Source of the DNA: Closterium sp. Naga37s-1
Lineage: Eukaryota; Streptophyta; Zygnematophyceae; Desmidiales; Closteriaceae
Length of the DNA: 64,000 nt
Direction: 5' to 3'
Assembly: GCA_947471745.1 (NCBI GenBank)
Contig: CANJKZ010000977.1
Span: 2,026,501-2,090,500 of the forward strand
Shown: positions 51,901 to 61,800 of the stretch, piece by piece
How positions within the stretch are numbered: the first letter of the stretch is position 1
Layout of the letters: every line of letters begins with the position of its first letter
The notes under the pieces: model-generated
What the model saw: the letters and a program-made list of their open reading frames with translations, nothing else
Database searches by the model: none
What the model was told of the DNA's origin: nothing
Made by a program: the position numbers and the translations under genes

Positions 51901-54900
51901 GAGCGGGATAGCAGCCCTCCCAAGCCCAGCCCCCACAGGGGAAATATCTTCTCAGTGCCTGGGATTAGACTAAGGAAGGACCCGAATAGAGAGAGGGACA
52001 AGGAGAGGGAGAGTGGGGGTAAGGGAGAGGGTGGTCGGGAGGGGGGTAAGGAGGGCGGGGAACGGGACAGGCCTCTTGTTACCGCGGCTATGAATCTGGT
52101 TCGGATGGAAGGTTTGGGAAGGAAGGGGCCGAGCAAGTCTGGGCCGATACTGCTGGGCTCGTATGGGTCATCTGCAGCAGCTGTAGCACCGGCTGTAGCG
52201 TCGGCTTTAGCACCAGCATTGGCAGCTGCAGCATCAGTTTCGTCTCCTAATATGGCAGCAGCAGCAGCGACAGCGCCAGGTAACTTCAGCTGGGAGGATA
52301 GCTCGAGCGGGGGCACTAGGCTGGGCGGTGATGCTTCTTCCGCTGCTGCTGGTGCTGTAGGTGGTGATAGCGCTGGAGTTGCTGTTGCGGTTGGTGCTGC
52401 TGCTACTGCTCCTGCTGCTGGTGGTGGTGGTGGGGGCGGCGGTGATCACGTGACTTCTAGAACTGGTAGCGGCAAGCTAGAGCCTGTTCTTCGAGCCATG
52501 GCTGCTGCTGGTGCTGCTGGTCTTGCTGGTGCTAGTGCTGCTGGTGCAACCACTGCAGGTAGGAGCCCTGAGGATATGCACGATGCTCCTGTTGCAGCTG
52601 CTGTAGCAGAGGGAAGACAAGCAGCAGGAGGTATAACAGAAGCAGCTTCAGGGGAAAATGCACCGCTCTCGACCGCTCCGCACACGCTCCGGGCGAGCAG
52701 AAGCAGCAGCTTCGGCAGCTATCACCACAGCAACAGCAGCGGCCGCAGTGCCAGCTTAGGCAGCAGCGCCAGCTTCAGAAACGCCATGTTTGGAGGCTCG
52801 GTTGCAACAGATGGCTCTAGAGCAGCAGCAGGAGGGGGAGGAGCAGGAGGAGCAGGAGGAGGAGCAGGAGGAGGAGGGGGAGAGTGGAGGGGTGTGGGGG
52901 GCGGGGTGGGAGCAGTGGCTTCTTCACCTGGAGGCGGGTTAGAACAGACAAGCGATGCTACTCTTTGGCTTCCAGTGCCGCCCCACGCCAACCATTTTGG
53001 TGCGGTTACAACCGCCGGTACTCCAGGTGCTTCGCCAGGTGGTTTCTCAGGTGAATTCAACGCGATCATGTCCCCGACCACACCACCTGAGCCACACTCC
53101 AGCCACCCTCACACCCTCACTCCCCCACTTCCGGAAGTAGAGGAGGGGGATGAGGAGGGGGCGATAGGCGGGGAGGGGGAGGATGGGGAGGAGTGTGGGG
53201 AAGGGGAAGGAGGGGAGGCGGCAACACCGAGTGCGGTGGAAGGGAGGGGTGCAAAAAAAATGGTGGCTCAGGCTGTGCTAGGGGGGCTCAAGAAGGGGCT
53301 GAGGACGGGGTCGCAACTGGGGAAGAAGCTTGCTGCTGCCACTATGAGCCCGCAGAGGTGAGTTTTGAGGCAAACCCTAAATCGATGGGGTGCTCAAAAG
53401 ATGGTGGCACATGCTGTGTGGAGGGGGGGGGCTCAAGAGGGGCTGAGAACGGGGTCTCAGCTGGGGAAGAAGCTTGTTGCTGCCACTATGAGCCCGCAGA
53501 GGTGAGGGCAGTGGGTATGCATGTGTGTGTGTGCTCTGGCATGTAAGGTGTTTGTTCTGTGGGAGGGCTCAAGAAGGGGCTCAGGACGGGGTCTCAGCTG
53601 GGGAAGAAAATCGCTGCTGCCACTCTGAACCCTCAGAGGTGAGTTTTGAGTCCCCCTGAAAATCAAGGGGTGCAAAGAAGATGGTGTAGCTTAGCCGCTC
53701 AGGCTGTAGTGGGAGGGCTCAAGAATATGAGTTCTGGGCTAACATCCCAAATCAAATCCACCCTCTTTGTATTCACACCCCACGTATCCACCCTCTTGAT
53801 TTCAGGGCCCTCGCCACAGCAATCACCAAGGAGGTAGACCTGATGAACACCAAGATCACTAAGATCATTTCCCCCCCCCTCGCATCCCAACCCTGCAGGG
53901 CCCTCGCCACAGCCATCACCAAGGAGGTAGACCTGATGAACACCAAGATCACTAAGATCATTTCCCCCCCCCCTCGCATCCCAACCCTGCAGGGCCCTCG
54001 CCACAGCCATCACCAAGGAGGTAGACCTGATGAACACCAAGATCACTAAGATCATTTCCCCCCCCCTCGCATCCCAACCCTGCAGGGCCCTCGCCACAGC
54101 CATCACCAAGGAGGTAGACCTGATGAACACCAAGATCACTAAGATCATTTCCCCCCCCCTCGCATCCCAACCCTGCAGGGCCCTCGCCACAGCCATCACC
54201 AAGGAGGTAGACCTGATGAACACCAAGATCGCAGCCACCATTCGCAGCAGAGCAGGCTCCTCCAATGCCCCCAGCGCTCCCACCCCCACCACCGCCGCTG
54301 GTCTCCCCAGCAGCACTCTCAGCAGCACCAGCAGTTTCAGCAGCAGCACTGGCAGCAGTAGTATCGGCCCTAATGCTGCTATGCTCACCGGCAGCAACAG
54401 CAACAGTGGCAGCAGCGCTGCTAACGAGGCTTCTTCTGCAGCAGCAGCAGCGGCAGCAGCAGCGGCAGCGGCTGCCGCTGCATTCTCTGCTGCTGGCAAT
54501 GGCAGTGGTAGCGGTGGTAGTGGTATGATCGGTGATAGCAGTGGTGCTGGTGCTGCATTCTCAGGCGCACTATCAGCGCCTTCTTTCCATCAGCCCCTCC
54601 CGCTACCCTCCCCTGCTCCTGCCCTACCCTCTCCTGACTCGTCCCTGGCTGAGGCGCTGGCAGCAGCAGAGGCAGCAGCAGCAGCGTTGGAAGCAGCGAG
54701 TGCAGCAGGTGCAGCTGGGGGGGATGGAGGAGTAGGCAGTGCAGCAGGGGCAACAGGGACGGGAGCAGGGTTGGGAACAGCAGCAGATGGTAATGGAAAT
54801 GGCAGCAGCAGCACTGGCAGCACCCGCGATGGTGCTGGGGCTGGTAACAGCAGCAGTGCAGCAGCAGCAGCAGACAGCAGGGACAGAGGCAGGGCCAGCA

Positions 54901-55130
54901 GACGCAGTGGGGGCAGCAGTGGCAGCGGAGGCAGTGGGAGCAGTGGGAGCAGCGGCCTTGGCAGAAGCAACAGTGTTGATGGTGCTGGTGGGGGTGCTGC
55001 TGCTGGCGGTGCTGCTGCTGGCAGTGCTGCTGCTGGCAGTGCTGCTGCTGGTGGTGGTGGTGCTGCTGCTGTTGCGGCTATGAAGAGATCCTCATCAGGT
55101 GAAGGTAGCAGGGATGGAGGAGGCATCTAA
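42951..55130 (+). CDS. Giant membrane-anchored TPR protein with low-complexity body
   Basis: Six exons: 42951-43079, 43386-43623, 44896-45031, 45510-45721, 46370-53357, 54179-55130. They total 2,884 residues, all phases matching. Exon 1 encodes a hydrophobic segment (MLPILLAGLLGLAGFMSVTVYVIVL region), a likely single membrane anchor. Exons 2-5 encode TPR-like helices: ARALMRLQRYEEVVAVLAEY, GQATYHLGWLDEALVLLRRA, AFAAGLYPEAVRHYSKVLES, then RIADAIADCSRASALEPHRA, resembling the TPR part of plant DnaJ/TPR (TPR16-like) proteins; no J domain was seen. The rest is disordered: Gly/Ala, Glu/Arg/Lys coiled-coil-like and Ser-rich runs. The C-terminus has ALATAITKEVDLMNTKIAAT. A scaffold role is only a guess. 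Exon boundaries are flanked by tandem partial copies. Confidence 0.82.
43675..44170 (+). repeat. Tandem array of TPR-gene exon 2 3' part + donor
   Basis: Three near-identical units of about 158 bp plus a truncated fourth follow the real exon 2. Each carries the stretch coding LMRLQRYEEVVAVLAEYLPD and LSTVHNAMHY and the CAGTGAGT donor region. High similarity suggests recent expansion. Confidence 0.92.
44251..44770 (+). repeat. Four copies of acceptor + 5' part of TPR-gene exon 3, two ending in junction palindromes
   Basis: Copies near 44251, 44386, 44540 and 44689 encode EDENKTA...TYHLG and then leave the exon sequence. Two leave it exactly at TTTTGAGACCTTTCAAAG (44459-44476) and TTTGGAGACGTCTCAAAT (44612-44629). 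The real exon 44896-45031 continues as GWLDEALVLL. Confidence 0.9.
45234..46005 (+). repeat. Copies of TPR-gene exon 4 boundaries
   Basis: 5' copies with acceptor at 45234-45300 and 45362-45428 code KESALMDEDQFPVYDASHPA. 3' copies at 45790-45903 (with GTGCGTGTG donor) and 45962-46005 repeat TLNRLILVIRFLL. The real exon is 45510-45721. Confidence 0.9.
46094..46312 (+). repeat. Two copies of acceptor + start of TPR-gene exon 5
   Basis: Copies at 46094-46152 and 46246-46305 encode VLESKKGIPQSLAASLF after intact TTTTGCAG acceptors. The real exon starts at 46370. Confidence 0.9.
53358..53745 (+). repeat. Three copies of the 3' end of TPR-gene exon 5
   Basis: Copies at about 53400-53502, 53565-53638 and 53672-53740 repeat the stretch for GLKKGLRTGSQLGKKLAAAT and mostly the GAGGTGAG donor. 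The first junction has TTTTGAG (53363-53369) and CTCAAAAG (53393-53400) separated by 23 bp; the third begins with TTTTGAGTCCCC. Confidence 0.88.
53804..54178 (+). repeat. Four tandem copies of acceptor + 5' part of TPR-gene exon 6
   Basis: Units of about 93 bp start near 53804, 53898, 53991 and 54085, with the real exon at 54179. Each codes ALATAITKEVDLMNTKI, followed by ACTAAGATCATTTCC, a C-run and a CCCTGCAG acceptor. The units are almost identical. Confidence 0.94.
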
Positions 55131-55744
55131 CCTGCTCCAGATGTGAGTCTTGTAATCAAATTCCAGAGAATTCAGTTGGTGAAGCCAGTGAAGCTGGTGA
55201 TGATTCTCAGCTCGAGCTGCCAAATTCCTCTCTGAAAGTGATACTGCTTTGTACCATATTCCTTGCAACGTTTCTTTATTATTTCTAGAACCTTCCACAT
55301 ACCGTGATATCTTTATAAGCATTAGAACATTAGGTTAGGTTATCAGTAAATGCGTTATTACCACCCCATAAGTTTGTCAAAAGGGAAAACGTTTCAGCGT
55401 ACTTTCACAGGGTTAAATCACATTCACCATCCACACTGCGGTATGAATGTTTTCTTGGTGCTCTTTTGAACTCAAGCCCCCCATACCACCCCCTCTCCTG
55501 AGTCAGCATTACTTGCTCACATACTAGAACTGCTTTTGAAATCTCTCATACCCATGTGTCATTATCCCCTCGAAGCCCAAACAGTTACAACTTACAACCC
55601 CCCACCCCATTCCACCCTCCTCCCATTTACCTCCCTCCACTCCAACCACTACACCACACAACACCCCACCGCACCGCACCCCACCGCACCTCATCCCACC
55701 TCATTGCACCACACTTCATCCCACCGTTCCCTCTCCTCTCTCAC
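55131..55744. other. Convergent intergenic spacer
   Basis: Holds the 3' UTR of the TPR gene. No gene seen. TTTTGAACTCAAG (about 55464) and TTTTGAAATCTCTCA (about 55535) resemble eroded junction palindromes near the start of the next duplicated block. Confidence 0.5.
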
Positions 55745-56330
55745 TCCCCCTGCACCAGCCACCTGCCCTTTTCAAACAGCCCTGTCCCAGCCAACCTCCC
55801 TCCAGCAGCTGCCATTTCAGCTGCTTTCAAGAATGCTCACATATCTTCTGTCAACCCCCCTGCACCAGCCACCTGCCTTTCTCAAACAGCCCTGTCCCTG
55901 CCAACCTCCCTCCCGACGGCTGCCATTTCAACTCCTTCAACTTGAAAATCCGATCCGCAAGCTCCCCTCCCATCTCATCATCTCTACGCACCCTCTTCTC
56001 TCTCCCTCATCCCCCCTGCACCAACCACCTGCCCTTCTCAAACAGCCCTGTCCCAGCCAGCCTCCCCCCAGACAATTGCCATTTCAGCTGCTTCAACGTG
56101 AAAATCCAAACTGCCTTCAAAATTCTCACACATACCCAACCATCCAACTCCCCCACCCCACCGCACCCCACCCCAACGCACTCCACGGTACCCCACCCCA
56201 CTGCCGCACCCTCGTTTCTCTCAACCCCCCTGCACCAACCACCTGCCTTTTTCAAACAGCCCTGTCCCAGCCAACCTCCCTCCAGCAGCTGCCATTTCAG
56301 CTGCTTTCAAGAATGCTCACATATCTTCTG
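55745..56330 (-). repeat. Four copies of the 3' end of the F-box gene plus 3' UTR
   Basis: Copies near 55745-55835, 55850-55950, 56025-56115 and 56225-56330 repeat the minus-strand sequence for LKELKWQPSGGRLAGTGLF and EKGRWLVQGG with the stop codon, separated by CACC-rich spacers. They span the coding/3' UTR boundary. Confidence 0.88.
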
Positions 56331-58316
56331 TCAACCCCCCTGCACCAACCACCTGCCCTTCTCAAACAATCCCGTCCCTGCCAACCTCCCTCCCGACGGC
56401 TGCCATTTCAGCTCCTTCAACGTGAAAATCCGATCCGCAAACTCCCCGCCCATCTCCTCATCCCTCACTCCCCCACAGTCCCCCACCACAAGCTGCCTCA
56501 GCCCCGGCAGTGCCAGCACCACCGCTTCTAGCGATTTCATCGTGATCAACGGACACCCTTCGATCGCCAGCCGGCCGATCCGACGGTTCGTGGCGACCGA
56601 GATCCCTGCGAGGGAGGCGTCGTCCAAACCGCAGCAGTTGCGAAGGTGCAGAGCGGTGGAATTGGCGCAGACAGCGAGAAGTGCGAGGAAGAACGGGCGA
56701 GAGCGCAAGTCACAGTGGATCAGCTGAAGGGTTTCTACAGGGGAGAGGAATCCTGGGGGGGGTTGGGGAGGTCTGGGACTCGCTTTGATGCGACTGGGCG
56801 TGCCAGAGGTGCCTGTGCTGCTGGTGGCATCAGTAGAACCGGTTTTGATGGTTTTAGAGCGGTGCACTGCGGCTTTGACGGTGGCTAGGAAGCGACGGGA
56901 AGGGGGCAGAGAGGCATCAGACATCTCTCTTTCCAAATGCCTTCCAACCGCATCCGCATCCTCCTTGTTCTCCCCCTCCTCCTCATCCCCATCCCCCTCC
57001 CCTTCCTCCTCTTGCTCCTCTCCTTCCGCCCCTTCTCCCCCTTCTCCCCCTTCTTCACCTCCTTCCTCCCCCTCCGCTTTCCCCTCGTCGTCCTCTTCCC
57101 CTCCCTCCTCATTCGTTCCCTCCCCTTCTTCCTCCTGCCCGTTCTGCTGCCCGCCCGCTCCCATCTCGTGCCGCACTCCCCCCGCCCACCCAACGGCTGC
57201 TGCACACTCGTCGGGCTCTGATTGGTGGAAATTCTCGAGCCTGAGCGTCTGCAGGTTCGGGCAGAAGCAGAGCGCGCCGAGCCAATCCGGGCGAAAATAT
57301 CTCCCGGAAAGAGTGAGATCTGATAGCATCGGGCATTCCCTGGCCACTACAAACAAACCAGCCCGCCCAACTTCGCACCCCTTTAGAGACAGCTCCACTA
57401 TTCGCTTGCATCCCCTTGCAAGTGTTCGTAACCCGCGGTCAGAGAAAGTAGCGTGATAAAATCCCGGAACTGCCCCCACTAATCTCACCACCTGCAGATT
57501 TTTACACCCAGAAACTGCTTGTAACGAATCATCTGTACACTGCCGAAGCTCCAATTCCTGTAGAATGCTACACCCCTCCGCGATAATATCTAGGCCTTCG
57601 GTATCGCGGTCAGTATAATCGTCGTCATAACGGGCCCTAGCTGCGATTATGTTATCTAAAATCACTGTACCGTTCCTCTGCGCGCGTGCTCCGTTAGAGT
57701 CAGCTCCGTTAGAGTCACCAGCTGGTTCTGCCCGATAGTGCGAGCGCCCCAAAAACCCCAGCGTGTCCTTGTCTGCGTTATAAGATCCCTTCTTAGCGCG
57801 GAAAACGTCAACCAAACACAGCCGCTGTAGGTTTGGGTAACTCTGAACAAGCTCCCGCAATCCACGGTCGAAACTGTCAGGCGAAGGGCTCTGCTCCTCT
57901 AATCTGTGGTCTGGTTCGAACGGATTAACTACGTCAGGGTCGAGCCGCATCGTGCAAGTGCCACGTGTCATATACACGGCTGCCGAACCGAACACTTCAG
58001 GGTCAGAAGAGTTGCACCAGGCTGGGGAGAGGTCGAGCTCGGTCAGGTTCGGAAAACGTTCCGCCAAGCGGCCCGACTCGAGCATGGACCAATCGTAGAG
58101 CTTGAGAGAAGTTTTTATCTGCCCGTGAAGGCGGAGCCATCGGCGGGAAACGAGCGAGCAGGATTTGAGATCGGACGAAGTGGTAACCAGACGTAGCAGG
58201 CGAAGAATCACCTCGTCACTAGGTTGCGAAGAGGCAGTCGATGCAGCCGAAGAAGACCATAACGCGGATGACCAAGACGAAGCCATATTTCGCAAAACGT
58301 TTTTTTCGCTTGCCAC
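56331..58316 (-). CDS. F-box / leucine-rich-repeat protein (At5g51380-type)
   Basis: Predicted substrate receptor of an SCF ubiquitin ligase; the target is unknown. Intronless, 661 residues. The F-box-like segment at about 33-75 is DEVILRLLRLVTTSSDLKSC then SLVSRRWLRLH. LRR-type repeats follow: NLTELDLSPAWC, NLQRLCLVDVF, ILQELELRQC, RGLRTLARGCKRIVELSLKG, NLQTLRLENF, ALHLRNCCGLDDASLAG, LRQLVVGDCGGVRDEE. The C-terminal FTLKELKWQPSGGRLAGTGL matches the ending I know for this plant subfamily. A Glu/Gly-rich insertion of about 70 residues interrupts the repeats. The start could be the first ATG or the one at codon 11 (MASSWSSALW). Confidence 0.87.
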   Translation of the reverse strand: MASEKNVLRNMASSWSSALWSSSAASTASSQPSDEVILRLLRLVTTSSDLKSCSLVSRRWLRLHGQIKTSLKLYDWSMLESGRLAERFPNLTELDLSPAWCNSSDPEVFGSAAVYMTRGTCTMRLDPDVVNPFEPDHRLEEQSPSPDSFDRGLRELVQSYPNLQRLCLVDVFRAKKGSYNADKDTLGFLGRSHYRAEPAGDSNGADSNGARAQRNGTVILDNIIAARARYDDDYTDRDTEGLDIIAEGCSILQELELRQCTDDSLQAVSGCKNLQVVRLVGAVPGFYHATFSDRGLRTLARGCKRIVELSLKGCEVGRAGLFVVARECPMLSDLTLSGRYFRPDWLGALCFCPNLQTLRLENFHQSEPDECAAAVGWAGGVRHEMGAGGQQNGQEEEGEGTNEEGGEEDDEGKAEGEEGGEEGGEGGEGAEGEEQEEEGEGDGDEEEGENKEDADAVGRHLEREMSDASLPPSRRFLATVKAAVHRSKTIKTGSTDATSSTGTSGTPSRIKASPRPPQPPPGFLSPVETLQLIHCDLRSRPFFLALLAVCANSTALHLRNCCGLDDASLAGISVATNRRIGRLAIEGCPLITMKSLEAVVLALPGLRQLVVGDCGGVRDEEMGGEFADRIFTLKELKWQPSGGRLAGTGLFEKGRWLVQGG

Positions 58317-58890
58317 CTAATCTAAAACTCGTCAATCGGCGGAACGCAGTAAAGAAAATGACCAAGACGAGGCCATAATTCGCAAAACGCTATTTCCCGC
58401 CAAAAATCGACTACTCGTCAATCGGCGAAGCGCGGAAACGACCAAGACGAGCCGGCCATGGCGAGTAATGCGTTAGATGGAGTGTAAAGTCTGTCAGGAA
58501 ATGGCTGCACTGAAGGTACTGGTACCAGGAGTCTAGGACCATCGGAAATGTCGTGACCGTTAGCTGAATTCCGAAAAGTGTTTCAAAAGCAGAAGCTTTT
58601 TGCACGCAAGACTTCCAGCATGGAGGTTCCATCCAACTTCGAGGATTTCCGTTCTTGAATTTGCGACGAGCAACAATTACATGACGGAATTGCTACAGCT
58701 CGTTTGTCTACAAGGGAGAAAAACATACTGGTCATCGATTTGATGGTTTATTTATCAATTGAAATACATCTATTGGCAAAAAGAAGCGGCATAATAAAAT
58801 TGATCTGACACAGTCTGCATTGCACGCAGGACCGATGGTATAGCTCATCATAAATACAAATTGCCCTTATTGAGTGCACCCGTATCCTGG
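58317..58890. other. Intergenic region
   Basis: F-box gene promoter on the left and 3' UTR of the next minus-strand gene on the right; TTTATT at about 58747 would be an AATAAA signal on the minus strand. A segment starting GACCAAGACGA and including the CGCAAAACG region is repeated just upstream of the F-box start (58268-58450), again a duplication across a gene boundary. Confidence 0.55.
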
Positions 58891-61800
58891 CTAATGTGGC
58901 AGGCCAAGCAATCCACCAAGCACCGAGTAAAGCTGCGTAACACTTCCCTGCTCCTGCATAGGCTGCTGCTGCCGCTGTTGCTGCTGCTGCTGCTGTTGCA
59001 GCAGCAGGGGCAATAGCAACAGAAGTAGTTTATGCTTTAGGAAGTTGGGCTGCTGCTGCTGCCAGTCCTGCTGAAGGCACGCATCCTTATTATGCATGTT
59101 TGTTCCTGCCATTCGCATCCTATTTGGTGCTGCATCTTCTGGCGCTGCTGCCGATGCTGCTGCTCCTGCAGCTGTCACTGCTGCTAATGACAAAGTTCCT
59201 CCTCCTTGTCTGGCAACTGCCAGCAGCAGCACTTGTAGCAGCTGTGACTCTAACGAGGGTGACTCTACTGCAGGCCGCGCTGCTACACTCATGCTTCCGA
59301 CGCACTGCTGAAGGAAGCTGCCTGGAAGAACCATGTTCTGTTCAGATCCCTGTGGTAACACCGAGCCTTGGCCAATTACACAATTGCCTGTTTCGGGCCG
59401 TACACGATTGAGGTTCGGCTGCCGAGCCAGCAGCGCTAGCAGGACCGCTACAGCAGCTTCGGATTCAAGGCCCGCAGGCTTGGTCGAAGGTAGAATGTTG
59501 GCTTGGCATTCAACAGGCTTGGCATGATAGGTCGGGCGAGGAAGTTCGTCTGGAGAGGTGGGCTTCGAGGCAGGGTTCGGACTGCCGAACCTAGGAGGCT
59601 CGGTGCGAAGAAGGGGTTCATTTGTACAAGCAGAACCAGTTGAAGCTGCTGCTTCAGCATCTGTGGAAGGAGGTTGGTGGGTCATCGCTGCTGCATGCAC
59701 CCCCGAGTATGCAGAATTTTCTGGCAGTGCACCCTCAACAGCTGCCAGAGATTCAGGAGTTACAGCAGGCAAGGCAGTACCGTCACTTACTGTGGCAACA
59801 CCTACCCCGCAATCATCCATTTCAAGCCCACCATCGGCTGTAGCTGCTCCCACACTTGTAGCCGCCTCTAGAGCTGTGGTCGTTCCTCCATCTGTAGCGG
59901 CCACTCTGGCTGTAGCGGCCCCTTCAGCTGTAGCGCTCCCTTCGGCTGTAGCAGTTTCTCCATCTGTAGCGGGCACCCCATCTGTAGAGGACAGGTCGTC
60001 CAGCGTGCCATAGCTGGCGACCATCCTTTCCCAGAAGTCGTCATCTTCCATCGAGTCAACGCGAGTCAACTGTTCCAGCGAGCACTCTTCCCCCTCCATC
60101 TGCTGCTGCTGCTGCCGCTCATGCTGCTCCACTTGCGGGTCCAGATGCTGCTTCTCCTGCTGCCCCAAGTGTGCCTCCGCGGACTGATCCTGCTGGGACC
60201 CGAGGCAGCAACTCAGCTCATGAGGCATCGCATCCAGATCCATATCTGCACAAAGTATCACCAACCCAGAACCGCCTGGCACCACCTCAGCACCGATTGA
60301 AACCTCCTCGGCACCGCCTATGACCTCCTCAGCACTGCTTCTAACCGTTTCATCAACAAATGTCCTGCTCACGTCGAGATAGCACCCTTTCAGGTCACTT
60401 CCCTCCCACAACCATCCATTCTCCTCGCCCTGCTTGTCACCACCACCTTCCATACCTGCTTCAATTGCTTCACCCTCTTTCGCATCCCCAGCTTCTTGAC
60501 CCTCTCCCCTCCCTACGTCCTCCCCTTCCGTTTCTTCTCCTCCTACCTCCCTCGCTACTTCTTTTCGTTCTTCTGTCCTTCCTACCTCGTCTCCCACTTC
60601 TCCTACTCCCTCTTCTCCTCCTCCCTCCAACTCCATCGCTTCACTCCCCTTATCTACCCTCCCACCCTCTCTTTCAATCCCCTCCACTTCATCTCTCATC
60701 TCCACTCCCCTTACCAACTCCACCACTTCCATCTTTTCCCCCTCTGCACTAACCGCCAGGGCCACTTTTTGTTTCTCTCCCTCCCTCCCCAAACCCTCTC
60801 CTCCCCTCTTCTCTCTCCTCCTCACTTTCTCTCCTTCCTCATCCTCCCCCCTTTCCTTAAGGGGAGGCGGTGGGCGCGAGTCTGCCAGCAAAATCTGAGC
60901 TGGCAGACGCAGCAGCTGACATGGCAGGTGCACCACCTGAGGTGGCAGTTGTGCTGTTGCTGCTGTTGCTGCTACTGCTGATGATGATTCTGACACTCCC
61001 TGTGCCACCATTCCACGTGGCCTCTCTTCGCTCGCCAAATCCGCTCCTCCTCCTCCACTGCAATTCGTCCACGTGTCAGAAGACTCGGAACCACAAGCTA
61101 CGCGTGGCGAAAACGGGACTTTGAATCCCGCTGACGTGGAATTGTTCGCTGACGTCGCAGGCGACTTGGACGAGCATCTTCGAGTCGTTAGGGACCGCTG
61201 TGGAGCGCCAGATGCGGCGGGAAACCCGGGTAAGGGATTAGGAGTAGAAGCAGGCGACGGCACGGGCGCGAATTTCGCTCGGAATGGGGGAAGCGGAGCG
61301 GGGGAGGGCGGAAAAGCGGGGGAGCGCGGAGGCGGAGGATGACGTCGATAAGGGGAAAGCGGGGCGGAGGTAGGTGGAGCGGGTCGTGAAGAATGGCCCG
61401 GCGCGTATCGCGGAGAGACGAGCGCGTTCAGCGCAAGGAGTCCCGCGGGCCAGGCTGCACCAGCGCCAGCGCCTGCGCGGGCAGCAGCGGAGACGGGGGC
61501 GGGGGAATACGTGGGGTTGCGCGAGCTGGCGGCGGAAGCGGGGTCCGCGGAGGCCCAGTGGTGGGGGACGACGTAGGCGCGTTCCGCGGGGCAGGTTGCG
61601 CGCCTCAGTAGCTTCGGCTCCTCCGCGGAGCCCGCGCTGCACTCCAGCCCCGCGTCTGCTGCCCTCCGCTTCAACCGGCACGGGGCGGAAGGGGATGCGG
61701 AAGCGGAAGCGGAGGCGGAGGCGGAAGCGGGAGCGGAGGAAGGCCCTGCTGATGCCCCCGCTGATGCGGAGCTTCCCGAAAGCCCAGCGCCGGTTGCGCG

